DNA from: Acidobacteriota bacterium
GTDB taxonomy: Bacteria; Acidobacteriota; Blastocatellia; Pyrinomonadales; Pyrinomonadaceae
Assembly (NCBI GenBank): GCA_016715115.1
Contig: JADKBM010000004.1
Span: 806,001-870,000, forward strand
DNA length: 64,000 bases
Direction of reading: 5' to 3'
Shown: positions 6,700-14,517 of the stretch, in pieces
Layout: every line of letters begins with the position of its first letter
Position numbering within the stretch: position 1 is the first letter of the stretch
Made by a program: the position numbers and the translations under genes
Notes under the pieces: generated by a model
The model's database searches: none
Seen by the model: only the letters and a program-made list of their open reading frames with translations
Told to the model about the DNA's origin: nothing

Positions 6700-9600
6700 C
6701 TAGAACGTTCGGCCGACCGTGAAGCGGAAACCGCTTCGCTTGCCGGGCAAGAACAGGTTCGGCAGTTCCTCACGCAATCCGATCTTGGCGCTCGGATTGT
6801 AGTAATAGATCAACCTGAACGGGACGTTGACCACCGGAACCTGAACCCGAAACTCGAGTCCGACGCTCGAACGGAAGTCGCCGATCTTGCTGAACGCCGC
6901 ATCGTCGACGCGAACGAGCGAATTTGTCTGCGCCTCGCCGCGGAAAAACACCGGCCGGATATCGCGCGAACTACTGGTCGGACAACCGAACGGGTTGATG
7001 AAACAGTACTGCCGAAACTCAGTTGTCGTCAGCAGACGTCCGTTGATCAGGAACAAATTGCTGAAATTATTCACGTTCGGGACGTTTCGCGCGGCCAAAC
7101 CGGTGACGACTCCCGCGCCGAGGAACGCTTCGTCCCCGAGGAAATTACTGTCAATTCGCTGCGTTCCCGACTTGCGCAGGTTGAACACCGATCCGATGTC
7201 CGCAAAAACCGCCATACTCGCCGGGCCGAAGATCGGAATGCGATACTCGAAATTGCCCAGAATCTGGGTGTCGCCGCCGATGAAACGATACGAATTCGTA
7301 TAAAGCGCCGGATTCGCTCCGCTCGGACCGGTCAGCGTGCCGAGACTGATCAATTCGGCAAGCGTCGAATCCGCAAGTCCCGGAACGTTGGCGACCGTCC
7401 CGCTCGACGCTGTCGCGACCGAAATATTGCGGGTCGAAACATATGTGTCGAACGGTGCGATCGGACCGATCGAACGCGTGTTGTAACCGCGGACATCGTA
7501 TTCGCTGCCGAGGAAATAGCGCTCGTAGATCGGAACACCGCCGACAAAGGAAAGTGAATTCGCGTTGCGGATCTTGCTCGTCGTCGCAAAACTGCCGATC
7601 GTGCCGGCGATGATGCGGAAACCGAAAACTTCCGGATTCTTCGACTTCTTGCGCCGAACCGGCATGAACGAGGTGTACGAGATACTCGGCTGATAGGTTC
7701 GAACGTCGCCGCCGAGACCCGAGAACGCGAACGATGCCGAGATCTGCGAACCGCGCAGGGTATCGATACCGTTTTCCGCCGGCTGGCGCGAGTCGTACAC
7801 GAAACTGCCGGTCACCCGGCTCGTCATAATGTTCGGTTGCGAGTAGATGACCGGAATCGCCGTCGCGACATTGCCCAACTGGTTCACCGCCGGCTCTTTG
7901 ATCGTCGTCGCCGAAAACTGATAGGTCAACCCGACGCGTGAAAACTGGGTGAACTTGCGCTTTTTGAAGAACAGCTCCGACAGAGGCGCGGTCGCGAAAA
8001 CCGACGCGCCGTAGGTCGATTGCGTAAACAGGTTGGATTCGCTGGTCGTCACCGTGCTGTACGGATTCGTCACAATGTCGTTCAAAAGATCGGTGTTCTG
8101 GGTCAGAAACGTTCCTTCACCGAAAAACTTGTAGCGTGTCGCAAAGAGCGTGAACCCGACCGAGATCGGACGATCCTTGAAGTACGGCTCCTGGAACGTC
8201 AGCTGAAGGCTCTGCTGACGGTTGCCGAGCCCGAACTGGAACGAAACGTTCTCACCGCGCCCGAGCAAGTTGTTGGTCGAATACTCGAGTCCGAAGAACG
8301 AACCGCCGATCCCTGAGATGCCGCCGTTGAGCGATACCTGTTGCCGGCCCTTTTCGCGAACCTTGACGACAAGATCGACCTCGCCTTCCTCTTCGTCGGT
8401 TCGAATCTCGACATCCTGATCCTTGTCGATCGGATCGAAATAACCCGTCTGATTGAGACGAATGACCGAGGTTTCAAGGTAGATCTGATTGTAGATGTCG
8501 CCTTCGTTGATCAGAACCTCGCGGCGCAGGATCTTGTCGCGTGTGAACGTATTGCCGGTAAACTCAAGCCGGCGCAGACGAAACTGCTTGCCCTCGTCGA
8601 TCGAGATCGTAATATCGACGATGCCTTCGGCAGGATTCGCGCTGTTGTCTTTGAACTCCGGACTGAAATCCGCGTCATAGAGCACGAAACCCTGTGAGCC
8701 GTAAACCTTTTTCAGATTCTCATAAACCGCTTCCTGCAGCCGTTTACCATCGGCGATCTCGCCTTTTTGAAGTCCGACGTAACCCAGGATCTGCTGTTCG
8801 GAAAAGATCGAGTTTCCTTCGACCTTGAGTTCGCCGACGCGAAAGGCGCGGCCTTCGTTGACCGGAACGATGATCTTCAGCGTGTCATCCTTCGATGTCA
8901 CGAGCGGAAGCGGAAAAAGCTTCAGGATCGGAAATCCCGTTCGTTTGTAACCGAGCCCCTCGACCTGCGGTTCGCCGATACGCGCCTGAAAGTAACCCTT
9001 CGACCACATATAAGCAAGGACGTTCTTGCGCAGGTCGTACTGAAGTTTGCGCAGGTCGAGAATGTCCTGACCTTTGAACCGCGAGATAAGTCCGGTCTTG
9101 CGGACCAACTGGAGTTGGCCGCGAAGCTCGCCGTCCTTGAAGATGGAATTGCCCTCAAACTCGATCTGAATGATGCGCGAACGGTTTCCTTGATCGACCT
9201 CGAAGAAGACGGCCGTCGACGTCGCCGAAACCTCTTCCTCGCGAATCGTCACTTTTGCGTTCGGATAACCCTTTCCGGCAAGCAGTTCGCGGATCACGCG
9301 GATGCCTTTCTGAGCGTTGACCGGATTGTAGATCGCTTCTTTCGAAATTCCGACGCGCTGTTCGCGGAAGGCTTTGAGAATTTCGGACTCGGGTACGGCC
9401 TTGATGCCCTCAAACTGCAGATCACGAATGATCGGAAGTTCAGCGACCTCGAAAATAACGTTCACGCCGCCGCGAACCCCTTCTTCGGTCAGGACACGCG
9501 TCTTGACCTTGTCGAAAAAGTTCAGCGAAAGAAGCTCGCGCAAGTCGCGCTCAAGCTGTGCCTGGTTGAAAACATCGCCCGGACGGGTCTTGATGTAATA

Positions 9601-9783
9601 AAGCAAGTCATCATCCTTCAAACGGCGGTTGCCCTGAATGTCGACCGATTCAACCAGTTGCTGCTGGGCGGGCGCGGAGGTTTTCGGAGCCTCATTCGTC
9701 TTGTCGTTCGTCCCGGCGTAACAAGTTAACGCCATTAGCGTCGAAGTCAACAAGATCAGCCCAAAAGCTCGTAGAATCTGCAT
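6700..9783 (-). CDS. bamA: Outer-membrane protein assembly factor BamA
   Basis: BamA inserts beta-barrel proteins into the outer membrane. I chose the ATG at 9783 because the signal peptide begins there (MQILRAFGLILLTS to CYAG). An upstream ATG at 9849 would put 22 charged residues in front of it. The 1,027-residue protein has five POTRA-like repeats (for example VESVDIQGNRRLKDDDLLY and LRRLEFTGNTFTRDKILRR) up to about residue 480, then the 16-strand barrel. The conserved loop-6 RGY motif (YDVRGYNTRSIGP) lies near residue 765, and the chain ends in Phe as BAM substrates require. It is longer than the E. coli protein (about 800), mainly through long barrel loops. Confidence 0.92.
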   Translation of the reverse strand: MQILRAFGLILLTSTLMALTCYAGTNDKTNEAPKTSAPAQQQLVESVDIQGNRRLKDDDLLYYIKTRPGDVFNQAQLERDLRELLSLNFFDKVKTRVLTEEGVRGGVNVIFEVAELPIIRDLQFEGIKAVPESEILKAFREQRVGISKEAIYNPVNAQKGIRVIRELLAGKGYPNAKVTIREEEVSATSTAVFFEVDQGNRSRIIQIEFEGNSIFKDGELRGQLQLVRKTGLISRFKGQDILDLRKLQYDLRKNVLAYMWSKGYFQARIGEPQVEGLGYKRTGFPILKLFPLPLVTSKDDTLKIIVPVNEGRAFRVGELKVEGNSIFSEQQILGYVGLQKGEIADGKRLQEAVYENLKKVYGSQGFVLYDADFSPEFKDNSANPAEGIVDITISIDEGKQFRLRRLEFTGNTFTRDKILRREVLINEGDIYNQIYLETSVIRLNQTGYFDPIDKDQDVEIRTDEEEGEVDLVVKVREKGRQQVSLNGGISGIGGSFFGLEYSTNNLLGRGENVSFQFGLGNRQQSLQLTFQEPYFKDRPISVGFTLFATRYKFFGEGTFLTQNTDLLNDIVTNPYSTVTTSESNLFTQSTYGASVFATAPLSELFFKKRKFTQFSRVGLTYQFSATTIKEPAVNQLGNVATAIPVIYSQPNIMTSRVTGSFVYDSRQPAENGIDTLRGSQISASFAFSGLGGDVRTYQPSISYTSFMPVRRKKSKNPEVFGFRIIAGTIGSFATTSKIRNANSLSFVGGVPIYERYFLGSEYDVRGYNTRSIGPIAPFDTYVSTRNISVATASSGTVANVPGLADSTLAELISLGTLTGPSGANPALYTNSYRFIGGDTQILGNFEYRIPIFGPASMAVFADIGSVFNLRKSGTQRIDSNFLGDEAFLGAGVVTGLAARNVPNVNNFSNLFLINGRLLTTTEFRQYCFINPFGCPTSSSRDIRPVFFRGEAQTNSLVRVDDAAFSKIGDFRSSVGLEFRVQVPVVNVPFRLIYYYNPSAKIGLREELPNLFLPGKRSGFRFTVGRTF

Positions 9784-10136
9784 AAAACCGAATTTCCTTA
9801 TTATTGCAAGTTGCGGCCTCTGCCGAAAAATCCTGACTTTTTTGCCCAAACTTCAAACAAAAAGCGATCGATTTTTCAAAAAGTAACGAAGGCGTTTATT
9901 GTTGGGTTGATACGCCGTTTTTGATTCAGACAAACATAGCAGGGTTGCCTGTCCGCGTTAACTCCAACAAATCTTAGAATTATACAGACAAAAGCCCGAA
10001 ACTAAAAAGTGCCAACGGCTTTAAGAGCCGTTCGCGGAATTTTAGCAGGATCTAAAGCTGCGTTGCCCGCCGATTGAGCGATGCCGGGGCCGGGGCCTTT
10101 CCGGATTTGCACATGCGATGAACGGTTGCCGGATGA
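9784..10136. other. Intergenic gap between bamA and RHS island B
   Basis: No gene is visible. The only structure seen is a perfect 7-bp stem (AACGGCT at 10014-10020 with AGCCGTT at 10026-10032, 5-nt loop). The bamA promoter is probably in the first 150 bp, but I could not identify a convincing one. The stretch from about 10,080 carries no YD-repeat coding in the right frame until 10,149. Confidence 0.5.
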
Positions 10137-10280
10137 TCGCAGCTTAAGACCGCGACCAATGGGAACGGGACGGTTTCGTTCAACTACGACAATCGCAACC
10201 GACTACTCAATACCACCGACGTTTTCGGACACACGGTCGGCTACAACCACGTTTACAGTTCGACGGTAGACCGGCTTGAA

Positions 10281-11867
10281 TTGATTCTCGACGGATCGGT
10301 CCAAGCGCAGTATAATTTTGACGATGCCGGACGTTTGACGAACATTGTCAGTCCAGCTGATTCGACAACGATCGGGTTCACTTACGACAATGCGAACCGG
10401 CCGGAAACGAGGACTTTTCCGAACGGCGTCACCACAACTTACACGTTCGACAATATGAGCCGGCTGAGGCGGCTGAAGGATACAAGCCAGACGGCGACGC
10501 TCTTTGACAGACAGTACGAATACAACAACGCAAGCCAGATCGAAAGCGTAACCGAACCGGGCAAGATCCGGAATTTCACTTACGATTTCGTCAATCGGCT
10601 GACGGGAATGACGAGTCCGACGGAACCGGCCGAAACCTATGATTTCGATAAGGTCGGCAACCGGACAAGCTCGCACCGGAGCGCGAACTACGGTTATGAG
10701 TCAGGCCAGTTCAATCGGGTAAGCTCAACCGATACAGCCGGTTACGTATACGATCAAAACGGCAATATCCGGATGAAGGCTGAGGGCAAAGAGCTCTGGC
10801 GCTATCAGTGGGATTTCGACAACCGGCTGGTTTCGGCATCGACCAGAAAGCAGACGGTGCGTTACAAATACGACGCTCTCGGACGCAGAATCCAGCGCTT
10901 CATCGTCGGCGGGAAGGAGAACACGAAGTTCATCCACGACGGCGCGGATGTCATCGCCGACGACAATTCGGGAACGCTGACGAAATACATCAACGGCCCG
11001 GGCGTCGACAACAAACTCCGGATTCAGACCGGCGGCGACGTCAGGTATTTCATCGCCGATCATCTCGGGTCAACAAACGCGCTGACTGACAGTTCCGGAA
11101 ACGTCACGTCGGCGGCGTCGTATGATTCATTCGGCAACGCCACCGGCAACCTCGCGACCCGATACCGGTTCACCGGCCGCGAGTACGACGATTTCACGGG
11201 GCTTCATTACTACCGTGCGCGCTGGTACGATTCGAACCTCGGCAGATTTATTTCCGAAGACCCGATCGGATTTGCGGGCGGGGACGTGAATCTGTTTGGG
11301 TATGTTTGGAACCAGCCATTGAAGTATCGAGATCCCGTTGGAACAACCGGCGAAGAAGTCGCCATCGCGAGTGGTGCCGTTTTGCTTGCCGGCGAAGGTA
11401 GCGGAATCGTCGCACTTTTGGCGGCGGCGGCACCTCCTGTGGCAATTGCGGTCGGTGGCGCCGCATTGATCTACGGTGCAACATATGTGGGTGAATACAC
11501 GGCCAATCACCCGTCCAATCCGTTTGTCAATGGACCGCTCAACCCTTTCGGGAGCCCGCGTCCCGTTGCACCGCCAGTAGGGACGACACCATTTCCGATC
11601 ACACCGCCGATTGCTCCGACGACTATTCCCGGGCAAAGGTGCGAGCCGAAACCGCGATCAACGCCAATCGACCTCATCCGCCCGATCCCGTGGCCCCAAG
11701 ATCCACCGAATGATCGGGATGGATGCGCCGAGGAAATTTCCTCTTGTGTTCAACTTTGTTCCAAAGCAGAATCTGACCCCAACATGCGAAACATTTGGGG
11801 TGGAAGCAACAGGGCTTGTCTAGAAGGCTGCATCTCTGAACGCTGCAAAAAAGGACTGAAATTTTAG
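10281..11867 (+). CDS. Orphan RHS core protein with Cys-rich tip
   Basis: This is a 5'-truncated RHS gene. YD-repeat homology (SFNYDNRNRLLNTTDVFGH) already runs in frame from about 10,149, with a stop at 10,134 and no good start; the TTG at 10,281 is the first usable codon. Repeats are followed by the core: DVRYFIADHLGSTNALTD, FTGREYDDFTGLHYYRARWY, GRFISEDPIGFAGGDVNLFGYV. The tip (about residues 355-528) has a hydrophobic Ala/Gly segment around residues 360-395 and a Pro-rich stretch. It ends with a compact Cys cluster (CAEEISSCVQLC then CLEGCISERC). No toxin family recognised. The DUF3658-like gene 24 bp downstream is the likely immunity partner. Confidence 0.72.
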   Translation: MILDGSVQAQYNFDDAGRLTNIVSPADSTTIGFTYDNANRPETRTFPNGVTTTYTFDNMSRLRRLKDTSQTATLFDRQYEYNNASQIESVTEPGKIRNFTYDFVNRLTGMTSPTEPAETYDFDKVGNRTSSHRSANYGYESGQFNRVSSTDTAGYVYDQNGNIRMKAEGKELWRYQWDFDNRLVSASTRKQTVRYKYDALGRRIQRFIVGGKENTKFIHDGADVIADDNSGTLTKYINGPGVDNKLRIQTGGDVRYFIADHLGSTNALTDSSGNVTSAASYDSFGNATGNLATRYRFTGREYDDFTGLHYYRARWYDSNLGRFISEDPIGFAGGDVNLFGYVWNQPLKYRDPVGTTGEEVAIASGAVLLAGEGSGIVALLAAAAPPVAIAVGGAALIYGATYVGEYTANHPSNPFVNGPLNPFGSPRPVAPPVGTTPFPITPPIAPTTIPGQRCEPKPRSTPIDLIRPIPWPQDPPNDRDGCAEEISSCVQLCSKAESDPNMRNIWGGSNRACLEGCISERCKKGLKF

Positions 11868-11890
11868 GTTCTGTCGAAATACAATTCATT

Positions 11891-12124
11891 ATGATTACAA
11901 CTGACGAAATCGATGAGCTATTGCTTTCGAGAATCACAAGTGACTGGCGAAAAGCAGCCTTCGTTGTCGGCTTTGCAATGCTGGACGTTCCTGCCGAGTT
12001 GCGCACGAGCTTAGACGACCTGTATTTTGCAAATCGACTTACTTCATTGGCAGGTAAGGGTATGGTGGAACTATCCGGCGATCCGCTAGATGTTCGAAAT
12101 TGCGAAGTCAGACTCGTGAGGTAG
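11891..12124 (+). CDS. DUF3658-like small protein, candidate immunity protein
   Basis: The 77-residue protein begins with an ATG 24 bp after the RHS tip stop. Its pattern (DELLLSRITSDWRKAAFVVGFAM, then DDLYFANRLTSLAGKGMVEL and a final EVRL) matches the DUF3658 domain as I know it. In larger proteins that domain follows DUF1835; here it stands alone. No signal peptide is present, so it would act in the cytoplasm. Position suggests immunity against the Cys-rich tip; the biochemical role of DUF3658 is unknown. Its TAG stop is in the same frame as the RHS fragment that follows. Confidence 0.6.
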   Translation: MITTDEIDELLLSRITSDWRKAAFVVGFAMLDVPAELRTSLDDLYFANRLTSLAGKGMVELSGDPLDVRNCEVRLVR

Positions 12125-12679
12125 GTTCGGCCCGAAGCGTTCGGAAATTCGACAGACGCGTTGACGAATGCTTCCGGTGCCGTCACATCATCGGCTTCGT
12201 ATGATTCCTTCGGCAACGCGACCGGGAATCTCGCGACGAGATACAAATTCACCGGCCGCGAGCACGATGATTTCACCGGATTCCACTACTACCGGGCCCG
12301 CTGGTACGACGGCAATCTCGGCCGATTCATCTCCGAAGACCCGATCGGCTTCGCCGGCGGCGATGTCAATTTGTATGGGTATGTCGGAAACGGGCCACTG
12401 AGCGCGACGGATCCGTCAGGATTGATCGATCCGAGCGTCTATCAGGATCCGACGATGTACAGCAGCGGAGGATTCGCGAATCCGGCTGAATTCGCCGACG
12501 GCCTTGATAACGGGCTTGATGGAGTTGAACAGTCAATCGGATTTGATCCGATCATCGGCTACATGCCGATCCCGGTCTACAATGAAGGCATTCGGATACA
12601 GCCTGTGACGGCACTCGGCGTCGCCCGGGGACGACATGCTCCGCGTCGGTCGCGGACTCGGACAGGCGCTTTATTGTGA
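12125..12679 (+). pseudogene. RHS core fragment (second tip carrier), frameshifted
   Basis: From the codon after the DUF3658 stop, the same frame reads RHS core: ALTNASGAVTSSASYDSFGN, FTGREHDDFTGFHYYRARWY, GRFISEDPIGFAGGDVNLYGYV, then DPSGLIDPSVYQDP. It carries only the last 130 or so residues of the core, with no upstream repeats and no credible start. Near 12,605-12,636 a one-base shift moves the coding sense into another frame, where the toxin tip continues. The nucleotide sequence closely resembles the core at 11,100-11,300 and at 13,900-14,140, so it probably spread by recombination. Confidence 0.75.
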
Positions 12680-13076
12680 AGACATCGACGGCTGGCAGCG
12701 CGCGGTCAACGTCGCTGAGGATGTCACGCGAGGGAGCGCATTGTTCGCCACCCTCGCCGGACCGGTCGCGGGTAAAGGTGGTGGACGCGCATCACCCAAA
12801 AGCGGTGGGCCAACTCCGGGCGTTCACGGAAATTCTGCAAACAGCCTTCGACCCACCTGGGGCTACAAGCTGTATGATGATCAAGGCAATTTCTTGAAGA
12901 ACGGGATTACATCAAACCCGATTCCCGAATCAAGATATCCAAAGTGGTATATGGGAAACAAGAAGATGATTATCGAGGATCAATTCCCGAATCGGCGTTC
13001 TGCGCTCGATTGGGAAAGGGGTGAAAATATGACGAATCCGGGTCCTCTGAATCGAGAAAGATATCTCAAAAGGTGA
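12636..13076 (+). CDS. RHS toxin tip, GIY-YIG/URI-like nuclease (frameshifted from its core)
   Basis: This frame continues the RHS polypeptide after the frameshift. The linker MLRVGRGLGQALYCEDIDGWQ leads to a C-terminal domain starting near residue 75 with WGYKLYDDQGNFLKNGIT, R100 in ESRYPKWY, E127/E130 and GPLNRERY (N139). That order (GYxLY, NGIT, Arg, Glu, Asn) fits the GIY-YIG endonuclease fold found in bacterial toxin tips of the URI type. DNA cleavage is predicted, not shown. As written, the tip can be made only from an internal start or if the frameshift is corrected. The immunity candidate begins 4 bp later. Confidence 0.6.
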   Translation: MLRVGRGLGQALYCEDIDGWQRAVNVAEDVTRGSALFATLAGPVAGKGGGRASPKSGGPTPGVHGNSANSLRPTWGYKLYDDQGNFLKNGITSNPIPESRYPKWYMGNKKMIIEDQFPNRRSALDWERGENMTNPGPLNRERYLKR

Positions 13077-13080
13077 AGTT

Positions 13081-13506
13081 ATGGGAGAAAACGTGAATAT
13101 TCTCGGTTGTTTTGTTTCCTCCAACAGAAAAGACGAAATGGCACCGAACTTTGATTTGTACATCTGGGGCGACAAAGGTATTTCCAAGCGATTAAATGTC
13201 TTGATTAATGAGACTTACGGAATCGATGTGAAGCTGATCCTCCTCCAGTTCTATGTAAATCCGATCCCGTATCTTCGGCAGCATCTGAAAGAGATCGAAG
13301 GCTATCGAAGAAACGAGAAATCCATCGGAATTCCGATAATCGTCAACGATGAGAACTTCTTCAGCAAGTCGGAAACCGAACGGTTCGAATTTCTTAAAGT
13401 GTCCATACTTCAAAAACTCGATCTTTTGGCGGAAGTTGTAAGGAAAAAGAAGCTCGACACAAATATCGAATTGTTGAAGGCGGATGTTGAAAAGGTTTTG
13501 GGTTAG
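13081..13506 (+). CDS. Candidate immunity protein for the GIY-YIG-like tip
   Basis: The 141-residue cytoplasmic protein starts 4 bp after the tip stop and has a usable GGTGAAG Shine-Dalgarno. It has no signal peptide or membrane helix. The N-terminal half looks alpha/beta (NILGCFVSS, FDLYIWGD) and the C-terminal half is helical and lysine-rich. This stretch is noticeably more AT-rich than the RHS core, as is common for tip/immunity pairs acquired by transfer. I do not recognise a named family; the immunity role is inferred from tight coupling to the toxin tip. Confidence 0.6.
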   Translation: MGENVNILGCFVSSNRKDEMAPNFDLYIWGDKGISKRLNVLINETYGIDVKLILLQFYVNPIPYLRQHLKEIEGYRRNEKSIGIPIIVNDENFFSKSETERFEFLKVSILQKLDLLAEVVRKKKLDTNIELLKADVEKVLG

Positions 13507-13601
13507 CCGTTTGGAATTGCCGGAACTTCAGACATAATTCTTGCTGGATTGTTTCCCTGAGCGTAGCGCGAATGGAAACGAGACGAGTTCTACGGTCTCT
13601 G

Positions 13602-13790
13602 AAAGGGACAAAGGCAATAGCGTCGGGAGCATCACGACGGCAGGATTTCAGAAGATGATTTGGAGTCCCTGAAAGGGACGCAGGAGTACAAACTGCTGTC
13701 CTGCGTCCCCTTCAGGGACGGCGAACGGTTAGCGATGATTTCGTCGGGATTCTCCCGACGCTATTGCCTGCGAGCCTTTCAGGCTCAGCA
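13602..13790 (+). repeat. Composite palindromic element, copy 1
   Basis: The element is a string of stem-loops. A near-perfect 21-bp inverted repeat pairs 13665-13685 with 13699-13719 (GTCCCTGAAAGGGACGCAGG, loop 13 nt). GTCGGGA/TCCCGAC lies at 13743-13759 and GAGCCT/AGGCTC at 13772-13786, with another CTGAAAGGGAC unit near 13602. The same ordered series occurs on the minus strand at 32,315-32,513. Its right end abuts the RHS codons for DDNSGTLTKY in both copies. Confidence 0.8.
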
Positions 13791-13792
13791 AA

Positions 13793-14181
13793 CTGACGAC
13801 AATTCGGGAACGCTGACGAAATACCTGAACGGCCCCGGAATCGACAACAAGCTCCGGATGCAGACCGGAAGCGATGTCAGGTATTTCATCGCCGATCATC
13901 TCGGGTCAACCAACGCGCTGACTGACAGTTCCGGAAACGTCACGTCATCGGCGTCGTGCGATTCATTCGGCAACGCAACCGGCAATCTCGCGACCCGGTA
14001 CAAATTCACCGGCCGCGAGTACGACGATTTCACCGGACTCCACTGCTACCGGGCCCGCTGGTACGATTCGAATCTCGGCCGATTCATCTCCGAAGACCCA
14101 ATCGGATTCGCCGGCGGTGATGTTAATTTGTATGGGTATGTCGGAAACGGTACGTGGACGTTCTACGTCAATACGAGTTGA
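13793..14181 (+). pseudogene. RHS core fragment (third tip carrier)
   Basis: Directly after the composite repeat the frame reads TDDNSGTLTKYLNGPGIDNK, DVRYFIADHLGSTNALTD, FTGREYDDFTGLHCYRARWY and GRFISEDPIGFAGGDVNLYGYV. The frame runs backwards through the repeat to 13,660, so a chimeric ORF exists, but its first 45 residues are translated palindrome. After GYVGNG the frame ends abruptly. It is a third copy of the core end, nearly identical in sequence to those at 10,960-11,300 and 12,160-12,400. Confidence 0.75.
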
Positions 14182-14333
14182 TTCCTCCGAAGGGTTCAGC
14201 AAATATTCAAGGCGGCAGGTACTTGTTCCCAGGTCCTGAGCAGAACGTGAACAAATGTCGCTGTTGTGCAATGCCATTGGGAAATTGTCCAAAATCCGAA
14301 ATTTCCAAAGTCACAAATCCGAAATCTCAGTAG
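14152..14333 (+). pseudogene. Remnant of a third RHS tip with CRCC motif
   Basis: Two bases out of frame with the preceding core, the sequence reads YELIPPKGSANIQGGRYLFP, then a segment with CRCCAMPLGNC. After that the frame runs into an AAATCCGAAAT repeat arm and a stop at 14331-14333. It looks like the beginning or end of a short toxin tip cut off by a hairpin repeat. No family recognised. Confidence 0.4.
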
Positions 14334-14517
14334 GCGATATTATTTTCGGCCCGTTCAGGATCGTGTAACCGGACGCATAGCTTGCCGGCGCTACCGGACA
14401 TCATGACGCCCTTGGGGTTATTGCCCAACCCAAGGTATATCGGGGAGATCTATTGAAATGCGCTATCTGGATTCATCCGCGCCTCAGATTGCAGCCCGAC
14501 GCGAGCGATGGGTTTTC

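Noticed and set aside
8767..9729. 320-codon plus-strand ORF opposite bamA
   Set aside because: Antisense shadow of the POTRA region; composition is that of mirrored codons.
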